Part shown: positions 27,071 through 33,942 of the stretch, one piece after another
How positions within the stretch are numbered: the first letter of the stretch is position 1
Layout: every line of letters begins with the position of its first letter
Source: Methylococcaceae bacterium
Lineage (GTDB): Bacteria > Pseudomonadota > Gammaproteobacteria > Methylococcales > Methylomonadaceae
Assembly: GCA_030693065.1 (NCBI GenBank)
Contig: JAUYBL010000036.1
Coordinates: 124,001-188,000, forward strand
Reading direction: 5' to 3'
Length of the DNA: 64,000 bases
Notes under the pieces: model-generated
Seen by the model: only the letters and a program-made list of their open reading frames with translations
The model's database searches: none
Told to the model about the DNA's origin: nothing
Program-made: the position numbers and the translations under genes

Positions 27071-27150
27071 TTTTGGCAGTCCTTGCCGGGCTTGCAATGT
27101 GCGCCACAATAGCTACAATAGCCATGCACTTGAGGAAAACATTGCAAAAA
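27067..27150 (-). CDS. possible cysteine-rich microprotein before the primase gene
   Basis: An open stretch ends in HGYCSYCGAHCKPGKDCQK with a stop that overlaps the primase ATG (ATGA). Four cysteines and two histidines suggest a zinc knuckle. There is no ATG in frame, only TTG or GTG, and no clear ribosome site, so it may be a relic of the primase zinc finger or not a gene. The left end given is the stop; the right end is approximate. Confidence 0.25.
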   Translation of the reverse strand, partial: FLQCFPQVHGYCSYCGAHCKPGKDCQK

Positions 27151-27183
27151 ACCGGCGAATCTTTGAAGGGGTCGCTGGTTTTT

Positions 27184-27492
27184 TTATGCCCGTTGTTTTG
27201 CTGTTTCCTTATGAAACGCGCTAACCACCGCCTTAATATCGGCAAGCTCATCACTAATCGATTTTAGCGAGTAGAAAATAACATCGTCACTAGGCCGCAC
27301 CACCTCGTCATCCTCGGCAAACGCATTGCTCAACATCGACAAGATAGACTCGGCTTTATTGGCCATCATGTTGACTGTATCGGTCAATGCCAGCACGTTA
27401 TCCATGCCACCCAACGGCGACAAGCGGTGACTAAAATCGGCTAGCGTGTCGGCAGTGTTTGCCGGTGGAGTTTGTAGGATTTTAGTTTTCAT
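27184..27492 (-). CDS. hypothetical satellite protein
   Basis: 102 residues, helical, without a recognised domain. It overlaps the previous gene by 11 bp, so it belongs to a tightly packed leftward operon of small genes leading into the primase. Confidence 0.6.
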   Translation of the reverse strand: MKTKILQTPPANTADTLADFSHRLSPLGGMDNVLALTDTVNMMANKAESILSMLSNAFAEDDEVVRPSDDVIFYSLKSISDELADIKAVVSAFHKETAKQRA

Positions 27493-27808
27493 GGTTCACC
27501 TCGGCTTGGATGGCGGATTTGCCGGTAGCTTTACGACCGATTGCTAGGCCGTCTGAGTAAAAAAACTCCGCGAGTTCTTCTTGAATAGCCTCAAGGTTGC
27601 TGGCAATCGGCGAAGTCAGCCATGCGAGTTCCCTGATTTCATTATTGGTGTTTCCTGAAAGTAATGAGTCCAGCGATTTAAGCCGGCAGATTTCATCTAA
27701 CAAGCGCTCAAGTCGGCCTCGTAAATGACTGACTTGTTGGTCTGAATCTTCGGCGATTATTACGGCCTGTGCCTGGACAGTTATTCCTTTGGCTTTTTGT
27801 GTGTTCAT
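27482..27808 (-). CDS. hypothetical satellite protein
   Basis: 108 residues, mostly helical (HLRGRLERLLDEICRL near residue 28-43), no recognised family. Its ATG shares a base with the stop of the preceding gene (TAATG), so the two are coupled. Confidence 0.6.
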   Translation of the reverse strand: MNTQKAKGITVQAQAVIIAEDSDQQVSHLRGRLERLLDEICRLKSLDSLLSGNTNNEIRELAWLTSPIASNLEAIQEELAEFFYSDGLAIGRKATGKSAIQAEVNHEN

Positions 27809-28209
27809 TAGCTGTTCTCCTTATTGATGGCCTTAATCTGCTTTTCGATTTGATATAGGCTGTCATCGTTCCAGCCTGGCACATGCCGAATATGGATGAC
27901 CTGGTGAAACAACCTAAAACCTTCAGCATCCAGATTAATAAGCTCAAAAAGAGAATGATTAAAGGGTACGTTTTTTCGATAAGCACTTAAAAAAGCATCC
28001 GCTAAAAACTGACCTGAGTGGCCGCCATCTGCAACACGCTTAAGCAACAATTCTTGCTCTAACGGTAAAGGCTCTATGCCTCTTTCTCGCTGCATTTGAC
28101 CGAGTAAATCCTCAAGAGAAATACGCCGTGGTTGATCAGCATTAAAGCCGGTTTCTACTGACTTCGCTGTGATAGGCGTGTTTGTGGTTGGGTGATTTTG
28201 CAAGCTCAT
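27808..28209 (-). CDS. hypothetical satellite protein resembling DUF7673-type phage proteins
   Basis: 133 residues. The central part (GHSGQFLADAFLSAYR, then SLFELINLDAEGF and the ending IEKQIKAI) follows the pattern of a small protein family common near P4-like primases, but the resemblance is judged by eye. The ATG overlaps the stop of the preceding gene as ATGA. Confidence 0.55.
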   Translation of the reverse strand: MSLQNHPTTNTPITAKSVETGFNADQPRRISLEDLLGQMQRERGIEPLPLEQELLLKRVADGGHSGQFLADAFLSAYRKNVPFNHSLFELINLDAEGFRLFHQVIHIRHVPGWNDDSLYQIEKQIKAINKENS

Positions 28210-28397
28210 AGCAAAGCCGCCATTTTTGAGAACTTAAGCGATAAGGTGCCGGGTATTTCGGCAATTAAGCCAGTGGCTTGATTGAAGGTTAAGTCTTGGC
28301 AAATAAGGCGAGGCCCTTCGGGGGTACGCTTAACCAAATTGAATAGTGATTGTTTGGCTTGGCTGGCTGCAGCCGGATTTATGGCGTGATTACGCAT
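28206..28397 (-). CDS. small protein at the 3' end of the Ash-like frame
   Basis: From ATG 28397 (MRNHAINPAAAS) this gives 63 residues. AAGGAG lies 8 bases upstream, the strongest ribosome site in this part of the element, so translation probably begins here. The same frame is open upstream to 28742, and that longer product resembles the Ash/immunity-region proteins of P4-like elements (RVSVMVGCIGQPLKRLAG, GSSNLIQSATQRFEPKGGG). Either a longer Ash protein or this short form could be the real product. Confidence 0.5.
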   Translation of the reverse strand: MRNHAINPAAASQAKQSLFNLVKRTPEGPRLICQDLTFNQATGLIAEIPGTLSLKFSKMAALL

Positions 28398-28742
28398 TGC
28401 GGTAACTCCTTGGTAAGGAAATAAACCGCCGCCCTTTGGTTCGAATCGCTGGGTGGCGGACTGTATCAGGTTCGAACTACCGGCCAAGGCGCCGGCCAAC
28501 CTTTTAAGGGGTTGCCCAATACAGCCCACCATTACAGATACACGTCGGCATAATGCCGCCTGTGTTTTTGATGGGCACAAAAAAACCACGTGTGATAGTG
28601 GCCTTTGTGGGCCTTGGTTACGCGGGGTTCGAATCCCGACTTTCGTTTTTTGCGAAAGCGGGATCAGAATAACGCGACGATTTAAACGTGTCAACAGCTT
28701 AGTGATTGTTACCGTATCTAGTTGAACGATGCTGAATAACAT
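28398..28742 (-). promoter_or_regulatory. P4-like immunity / Ash region
   Basis: This 345-bp stretch is open in one frame and encodes an Ash-like sequence. It also contains three GGTTCGAA(T/C) elements at 28438, 28469 and 28626 and a hairpin CTTTCG-TTTTTT-GCGAAAG near 28640-28658. In P4, immunity comes from a short CI RNA pairing with repeats in its own leader, and the ash gene lies there. I infer an equivalent region; the CI RNA itself is not identified. Confidence 0.45.
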
Positions 28743-28744
28743 AA

Positions 28745-28855
28745 TCAACCACCCGCCATGACGACTTCATCAACCATTTGCGCAAGCGTCTTCTTGCTTT
28801 CGTTGTTATTGATAACGACTGTGCCAATGCTGCGAGATTGGTTTTGGTTGTTCAT
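28745..28855 (-). CDS. 36-residue ORF overlapping the end of the tape-measure gene
   Basis: ATG at 28855 overlaps the tape-measure stop (ATGA) and encodes 36 residues rich in Asn/Ser then Val/Met (IGTVVINNNESKKTLAQMVDE). The sequence reads like the C-terminal tail of a tape-measure protein shifted by one frame. It may be a translationally coupled peptide, a frameshift extension, or the sign of an indel. Confidence 0.45.
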   Translation of the reverse strand: MNNQNQSRSIGTVVINNNESKKTLAQMVDEVVMAGG

Positions 28856-30585
28856 GGTGCGTACTTTTGCATCAAGCCGCCGTTGTTGCTGCTGTTGCCT
28901 GCTATGCCGAAGGGCGCTGCAATTGATTTTGGTGCATCAGGCACTTGAATGCCGATTGCCGTTTGCATCCAGCTGGGTAAAACCATCTGGCCGATCATCT
29001 TCCAGCCATCAACAATCATTTTGAATAGCTTCTCGACCCAGTCGAGTACCGGCCCGAAACCTAACGCCCGTCCTAAAATATCAACGACATTCCCAACAGC
29101 TGAAAAAACATCGCCAATAAATGACAAAATGGAACCTGCGTTGTCATAAATAAGGGTGAAAATCATCGACCATCCGTTATAGATTCCCTTCAAAAACGAC
29201 CAAAATGTTTCTAGTATCCCGGTAATCCCGAAAGCGTCTGTGATGGCTTGGCCAACATACATAATGGCACCGCCCCATTCATCCCATTTATAAATTGCAT
29301 AAGCAATACCGGCTGCCAATAGTATTATCGGGCTGCTAATAATCGCAAATATCGCGGCCAGACCACCGCTGGCAAGAGTCGCCACACCCATTACAAGCGA
29401 TAGCAGTGATACCCCGGCAATTAAGCCAAATACACCTAATGCGGCAATTCCTAGAAATCGACTTAACTCAGGAAATAACGTGTTCCACCTGAGCATTGTT
29501 TGAATGCCGCCGTTAATACTGTTAAAAAATGCATTTATTTCAGGCATTAACCGCATTCCAAACGATATGCTCAGTGCATTTGTTCCTTGTGCAGCGCGGT
29601 CCCATGGCATTGTCATTGCGTTAGCCATTTCAATGGCATTTTGCATGCCCGTTTGCTTACCTATATCGGCAATATTGTGATTTAACCCGACAATGTCTTT
29701 TGACAATATATCAACTAGTGCCATTGCATCAGTTCCACCCAATGCCTTGGTGATTACATCGCGTGTGGCTTGGTTTTCAAGGCTTCCGAACTTGCCTGTT
29801 ATCTTGGTTAAAATGTCTACCATAGGTAGCAGTTTTCCATTCATATCAGTGAAATTAAGACCTAAATCTTTTTGCGAGTTGCCAACACCATTAAGAAATG
29901 ATTTGTATAGCGTCCCCGCTTCACTGCCATGCTTTACTGCTTGTAGTTGTCCAAGGACTGCTAACTGTTCAGCCAGTGGAGCTGAGCTTGCACCGCTTAG
30001 CCCTGAAAATGCTTCAGACATACCCTGGCCAGTTGTTTTAAAGATATTAACGGCTAAAGCGGTTTGCCCAGCTAGCTGCTCAATCCAATTTGATTTGCCC
30101 ATTCCATCAGCTGATTCCTTAAATACGCTGTACATAGTGCCAACATAATCAGTGATAGTCCCCATGTCGGCCATCGTCCCTTTCGCAAGAATTGAAGAGG
30201 CATTTGTAAACGCGGCAAGCTCATTTCCTGATAGCCCGGAAATTGCTGATTGAATGTTGTATGACGACTTAACAAAATCGGTTGCTGATTCGCCATATTT
30301 CAGGCTGAATTTAAGTGCTGTATTGGTAAGATTGGAAAGAACATCGTCCGCAACACCTAGGCTCTTTAACGATCCTAACGCGGCTTGCATTTCTTTGGTA
30401 GGTGTTATCGCGCTCTCTAGTGCATAGCCAGTGCCTGCTACCCCTGCTATACCAATGCCGATTTTTTGATAACCTGATTGAATGCGAGTGGTAACGTTAT
30501 CCATGGTTTTCATGATCCCGCCTGCCGGACCCGAAACTCTGTCCATCAATGACACCATGAAAGTGAGGTTTTGTAGACTATTCAT
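28852..30585 (-). CDS. phage tail tape-measure protein, TP901 family
   Basis: From ATG 30585 the protein has 577 residues. The N-terminal part contains the TP901 core (ATDFVKSSYNIQSAISGLSG, about 100-120, and repeated blocks on AG-rich helices), and the middle has hydrophobic helices (about 375-440: GIAALGVFGLIAGVSLLSL, SPIILLAAGIAYAIYKW). Tape-measure length sets phage tail length, and this one is short. The gene overlaps the AlpA-like regulator stop by 8 bp. No other tail gene is nearby, which is odd for a satellite. Confidence 0.85.
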   Translation of the reverse strand: MNSLQNLTFMVSLMDRVSGPAGGIMKTMDNVTTRIQSGYQKIGIGIAGVAGTGYALESAITPTKEMQAALGSLKSLGVADDVLSNLTNTALKFSLKYGESATDFVKSSYNIQSAISGLSGNELAAFTNASSILAKGTMADMGTITDYVGTMYSVFKESADGMGKSNWIEQLAGQTALAVNIFKTTGQGMSEAFSGLSGASSAPLAEQLAVLGQLQAVKHGSEAGTLYKSFLNGVGNSQKDLGLNFTDMNGKLLPMVDILTKITGKFGSLENQATRDVITKALGGTDAMALVDILSKDIVGLNHNIADIGKQTGMQNAIEMANAMTMPWDRAAQGTNALSISFGMRLMPEINAFFNSINGGIQTMLRWNTLFPELSRFLGIAALGVFGLIAGVSLLSLVMGVATLASGGLAAIFAIISSPIILLAAGIAYAIYKWDEWGGAIMYVGQAITDAFGITGILETFWSFLKGIYNGWSMIFTLIYDNAGSILSFIGDVFSAVGNVVDILGRALGFGPVLDWVEKLFKMIVDGWKMIGQMVLPSWMQTAIGIQVPDAPKSIAAPFGIAGNSSNNGGLMQKYAP

Positions 30586-30823
30586 TTTCACCGCCTAGCT
30601 CTTCAATCAATCGGCGAATGTCATCTACTTTATAAACTGTTGTACGCTCACCCAGCTTATATGGCTTTAAGTAAGGCCATTTTTTAGCCTTAATGTGATT
30701 TAAAAACGTTGTTCGACCGATGGGAATTCTAGGAGAAATACCGCGCTTTTTATCTCCAACCACGTCCCAGATCCTAACGAAACCGGAATCGGGTAATTTA
30801 TTAGTTTGTGCTGTTGTCGCCAT
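30578..30823 (-). CDS. AlpA-like excisionase / transcriptional regulator
   Basis: 81 residues with an MerR-like winged helix: GRTTFLNHIKAKKWPYLKPYKLGERTTVYKVDDIRRLIEE (motif region about 36-76) follows the AlpA/phage-regulator pattern, including the conserved variant of SRSTVYR and the C-terminal W-x-xxDIxxW-like segment. Such proteins control integrase or satellite genes. ATG 30823 with GAGG nearby is preferred over a TTG upstream. It overlaps the tape-measure gene by 8 bp. Confidence 0.8.
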   Translation of the reverse strand: MATTAQTNKLPDSGFVRIWDVVGDKKRGISPRIPIGRTTFLNHIKAKKWPYLKPYKLGERTTVYKVDDIRRLIEELGGENE

Positions 30824-30934
30824 GTTTGCCAACCTCGTTGGTTGTTATTTGTTATTACTGAACGAGGTTGCATTTTGAGCAGCTAAAATTGAGAAATCAT
30901 CTTAACCGGGCTTATTCGGTTTTAATCGGTTTTG

Positions 30935-31735
30935 TTAGGTTTTATTCTTAAAAATAGTCTCGTGATAGCGACGCTTTATTCCATCTGAATTAAGTATTTC
31001 CCCGCCTTTCAATATCAGCTTGCGGCGTTTAACTATTACACTTTCTGGATCACGCTTATCAATTTCATCGTGCTCAAATGTTCCTCCAAGAACATAGATT
31101 ACCAATTGATCTGACTCAGGTGTTTTTCCCGTGCTCTCCTCAACTTTATCAATCGCATTATGTAATAAGGCTAAGGCAGCGCTATATCTCTCTATTGGAT
31201 TTCGTCTTTTTATGTTTAAGTTGAATTCTCTATTGTCTGATGAGCCATCGATAATTGTAGATTCTTGATTTTCAATACCTAATTGAAAGTCAAGTTCGTT
31301 TTCTGGAACCAATTTGTTGTCCAAAATATAGGGTGGTCTCGACATTTGTTTATGTTCGAAACAATTTCTATCGAATGATTTTTGAATAAGGAAATAACAG
31401 TTTTCAAAATTATCTTTCGAAATACAGCCATCTTCGACAGCTATTGAAAATGCGCTGTACTGATGATTACAAGGAAATAGTTTTTCTACGTGTGACAGGT
31501 CTTTTTTCTCTGAATAAATAATTGCGTCTTTGGGAGACAACCTAAATACGCCAGCGAATTCTTGGCAAAGCTTCTGTTCAATACTGTCGTATAAGCGATA
31601 AAACTCATCGGTTGATTCAGTTTCGCCTGTTTCAGGATCTTTAAATACGAAATTGCGGGATAGCCGGTGGCTAAACTTATTATTCGCGCTGGCGGTAAGA
31701 AACCATGCGCCTCTACCATGAAAATAAACAAGCAT
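30935..31735 (-). CDS. unrecognised cargo protein in the P4 accessory position
   Basis: A 266-residue protein from ATG 31735 (GGAG 8 bases upstream). I do not recognise a family. It begins MLVYFHGRGAWFLTASANN, is rich in charged residues, has no signal peptide or membrane segment, and shows SAALALLHNAIDKVEESTGK near residue 182. Its base composition is more AT-rich than the neighbouring host genes. It lies between the AlpA/tape-measure unit and ogr/int, where P4-type satellites commonly carry anti-phage genes, so a defence role is possible but unproven. Confidence 0.6.
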   Translation of the reverse strand: MLVYFHGRGAWFLTASANNKFSHRLSRNFVFKDPETGETESTDEFYRLYDSIEQKLCQEFAGVFRLSPKDAIIYSEKKDLSHVEKLFPCNHQYSAFSIAVEDGCISKDNFENCYFLIQKSFDRNCFEHKQMSRPPYILDNKLVPENELDFQLGIENQESTIIDGSSDNREFNLNIKRRNPIERYSAALALLHNAIDKVEESTGKTPESDQLVIYVLGGTFEHDEIDKRDPESVIVKRRKLILKGGEILNSDGIKRRYHETIFKNKT

Positions 31736-31773
31736 GATATTCACTCCGTCCCAGTGAAAGCCGTCAAGAAAGG

Positions 31774-31830
31774 TTAACCGGAAACAAGTTGACGAAACCT
31801 GCTTGTTGCCCCGTCGGGCTATCCGGTTAA
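31774..31830. promoter_or_regulatory. long hairpin between the cargo gene and ogr
   Basis: TTAACCGGA (31774) pairs with TCCGGTTAA (31822-31830), and just inside, AACAAG pairs with CTTGTT. It lies in the 192-bp divergent gap between the leftward cargo gene and the rightward ogr-like gene, so it could be a leader structure of the cargo gene or a regulatory site. Confidence 0.45.
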
Positions 31831-31927
31831 ATTTAACTATATCATAAGCAATTGAAATGCATGGTTATTGTTATTGTTAAACCAAGTGGTCATGCTAAGC
31901 AACTTAACAACTTGAGGAGATATTTTA

Positions 31928-32122
31928 ATGCGCGTTAATTGTCCGAACTGTTCGACTAAAGCCATTATTACCGGAAGCAAAGAGCTGTCAGCAAATGTTA
32001 TTGATTTATATTGCCAGTGCATAAACACCCAAAGCTGTGGCGCAAGCTTTGTATGTGCGCTGGAGTATAAACACAATACCCGGCTACCTAACCACGCACC
32101 AAAACCAGTGACCACCGAATAA
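31928..32122 (+). CDS. Ogr/Delta-type zinc-finger activator
   Basis: 64 residues with the Ogr/Delta pattern: C-x2-C in VNCPNCSTKA (about 4-7), then C-x4-C in QCINTQSCGASFV (about 30-36), followed by a short basic tail. P2 Ogr and P4 Delta turn on late helper and satellite promoters. It is the only gene on the + strand in this part of the element; GGAG precedes the ATG. The presence of Delta implies a P2-like helper phage. Confidence 0.85.
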   Translation: MRVNCPNCSTKAIITGSKELSANVIDLYCQCINTQSCGASFVCALEYKHNTRLPNHAPKPVTTE

Positions 32123-32146
32123 TTCAATCACCTGGCCAGCCTTACA

Positions 32147-32202
32147 AGATCCACCAAAAGGATGCAGTGGCACATTGGGAACATATGGAACGTAGAAAAA
32201 AT
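32147..32202 (-). repeat. right copy of the 56-bp inverted repeat
   Basis: Reverse complement of 21228-21283 with two mismatches, 24 bp after the ogr stop. The two copies are about 10.9 kb apart and point towards opposite ends of the element. Another GTTGCCGG/CCGGCGAC hairpin lies at about 32293-32318, between this repeat and the integrase stop. Confidence 0.8.
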
Positions 32203-32365
32203 ATTTTTCTCTCAGAAAATAAAAATTTCCAGGCGCTGTACTGCTTTTACTATCACTATTTTTCTTTTTTACTGCTTCAAGAAAGGTGGTTTTTGTTGCC
32301 GGATGTTCCGGCGACAACAAGACTATTGAATTTTTTTATTCTCAAATGCTTCAGTTGTTGCGCTA

Positions 32366-33580
32366 TTAAAGTGCTTTTCTAAATGCTATTACCTGAGCGC
32401 CGTTTTTTAGCCCGTCCAGGTAATCAGCCCACGATTGCATCATCCGCCGCCTTTCTTCCAGGTATTGCGCTCGGTTGTAAGCAGCCCTCACCTGATCTTT
32501 AGGCATGTGGCACAATTGCCGCTCGATCGCGTCTGGGCTCCAGCCCTGTTCGTTTAATAATGTGCTAGCAGTGCTTCTAAAACCGTGCGCTGTCATTACG
32601 TCCGATTCATAACCTAGTGATTTAAGCGCTGTTCTTATGGTGTTGTCGCTCATTGGTCTACCATCACCGCGGCTTGACGGGAATACATAGCGCACACTGC
32701 CTGTCAGTGGCTTTATCTCTTCCAATATGGCAATTGCTTGTGTTGATAACGGTACTAAGTGCTGCGCTTTGGTTTTAGTGACAAGGTAGCGCCATTCTTT
32801 GGCTTCCAGGTCTACGTCCTTCCATTCCATTTGTCTAATCTCGCCGGGGCGCTGAAAGAGTAACGGCGATAATCTGAACGCACATTGCACAACAAAGGTG
32901 CCTTGATAGTTGCTTATGTCTCTAAGTAACTGCCCAACGTCTTTAGGTTCTATCAATGCTGCCCGGTGCGTAACATTTTTAGCAGGAATCTGTTTTGCTA
33001 CTGATTGCGCCGGGTTGAAGTCTGTAAAGTTATGAACAATTGCATAATCATAAGCCGCGCTAATTTCTGCATGTACCCGGTGCGCTGTTTCCAGCATGGT
33101 AAATAATGGCTTAACCACGCTAAGTACATCGGCTGATTTGATCTCGTTAATAGGCTTATCACCAATAGAAGAGAATACATGCCGCTCAAAACGTCTGGTT
33201 TTCTTTTGCTGGGTATTATCGCCAACAAGGTGAACTGTTGAGGCTAACCATTGCCGTGTAACTATTTCGAAAGTGTTAGCGGCCGCTATCTTTTCGGCTT
33301 TTCTTGATTCGCCTGGGTCAGTACCTTCAGCGAGTAATTTTCTTGCAGCGTCTCGTTTTTCTCTGGCTTGTTGCAAGCTTGTATCGGGGTAAATACCTAA
33401 TGATAATAATTTTTCCTTACCACCAAAGCGATATTTTAAACGCCACCACTTACCCCAGCCATCCCCTTTAGGCTGTAGTAACAGATACAGACCCTTTTCA
33501 TCTGTCAGCTTGAAAGGCTTATTAATGCTGGTTTTTTCGTGCCGGTGAGCGTTCTTACAAGCGGTATCTGATAGCGCCAT
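32366..33580 (-). CDS. P4-type tyrosine integrase (DUF4102 N-terminal domain)
   Basis: 404 residues. The N-terminal DUF4102/arm-binding domain (LTDEKGLYLLLQPKGDGWGKWWRLKY region, then GIYPDTSLQQAREKRDAA) is followed by the catalytic domain: Arg in FQRPGEIRQMEWKDVD (about 243), the HGFRSTASTLLNEQGW box (about 333) and the nucleophile Tyr in VRAAYNRAQYLEERRRMM. Such integrases use tRNA 3' ends. The gene lies about 160 bp from tRNA-Leu and is transcribed away from it, the usual P4 geometry. Confidence 0.9.
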   Translation of the reverse strand: MALSDTACKNAHRHEKTSINKPFKLTDEKGLYLLLQPKGDGWGKWWRLKYRFGGKEKLLSLGIYPDTSLQQAREKRDAARKLLAEGTDPGESRKAEKIAAANTFEIVTRQWLASTVHLVGDNTQQKKTRRFERHVFSSIGDKPINEIKSADVLSVVKPLFTMLETAHRVHAEISAAYDYAIVHNFTDFNPAQSVAKQIPAKNVTHRAALIEPKDVGQLLRDISNYQGTFVVQCAFRLSPLLFQRPGEIRQMEWKDVDLEAKEWRYLVTKTKAQHLVPLSTQAIAILEEIKPLTGSVRYVFPSSRGDGRPMSDNTIRTALKSLGYESDVMTAHGFRSTASTLLNEQGWSPDAIERQLCHMPKDQVRAAYNRAQYLEERRRMMQSWADYLDGLKNGAQVIAFRKAL

Positions 33581-33608
33581 GGGGGTAACTCCAACAAGGG
33601 AAATATTA

Positions 33609-33632
33609 TTACCCCCGATGTTACCCCCATGG
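33609..33632 (+). other. integrase arm-type sites at the right end
   Basis: Direct TTACCCCC motifs at 33609 and 33621 (12-bp spacing) followed by CATGG, matching the left-end pair at 21179. A third, inverted copy (GGGGGTAA, 33581-33588) touches the integrase start codon and may allow the integrase to repress itself. Confidence 0.6.
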
Positions 33633-33674
33633 CATGCTGAATGTCACTACATCTTATCGACTGTCGCTGGACAA

Positions 33675-33711
33675 TAAAAAACCCGCGAAGCCAGATAACT
33701 TGCGGGTTTTT
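33675..33711 (-). terminator. terminator after tRNA-Leu (carried by the satellite)
   Basis: AAAAAACCCGC...GCGGGTTTTT hairpin with T run in the direction of tRNA transcription, close in sequence to the one at 21039-21074. By the integration model this copy came with the element and keeps the tRNA terminated. Confidence 0.75.
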
Positions 33712-33742
33712 GATTGTCTTTGGTTCTCTACGAACCCACACT

Positions 33743-33829
33743 TGGTACCGAGAAGAGGATTTGAACCTCCATGCCCTTGCGAGCACTAGCACCTGAAGCT
33801 AGCGTGTCTACCAATTTCACCACCTCGGC
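33743..33829 (-). tRNA. tRNA-Leu (CAG)
   Basis: 87 nt beginning GCCGAGG and ending with an encoded CCA. The anticodon stem is CTAGC/GCTAG with loop TTCAGGT (anticodon CAG). The T-arm shows GGTTCAAATCC and the long variable arm (TGCTCGCAAGGGCA) is typical of tRNA-Leu. The acceptor stem GCCGAGG pairs with the 3' CTCGGT part. The 3' end is the target of the satellite. Confidence 0.95.
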
Positions 33830-33942
33830 AAAGGTCACTGTAACAGCGAAAGTGAGCGCGCATTCTAACCACCTGACCTGTGCTTGTCAATTTACCACAG
33901 TCGATAAGCCAGATAAGCAGCGGGCTTTGCCTGTAAATAAAC

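Larger units (their letters stand above)
21104..33762. mobile_element. P4-like phage satellite integrated in tRNA-Leu(CAG)
   Basis: About 12.6 kb bounded by a copy of the tRNA-Leu 3' end on the left (21104-21122) and the intact tRNA gene on the right. Diagnostic parts are a P4-type integrase next to the tRNA, a split alpha-type primase/helicase, an iteron cluster, an Ash-like immunity region, an AlpA-type regulator and an Ogr/Delta activator. Size and content fit P4 satellites (about 10-12 kb), which depend on a P2-like helper for structural proteins. It has no capsid, terminase or lysis genes, but carries an unexpected tape-measure gene and a second, broken P2-type integrase. Confidence 0.85.

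Noticed and set aside
28618-28660. tRNA-like T-arm (GGGGTTCGAATCCC)
   Set aside because: No acceptor, D or anticodon arms fit around it, and the same GGTTCGAA motif occurs three times in the Ash-like region.
32084-32320. 78-codon leftward open frame between ogr and the integrase
   Set aside because: It overlaps the 3' end of ogr and the 56-bp repeat, with no ribosome site.
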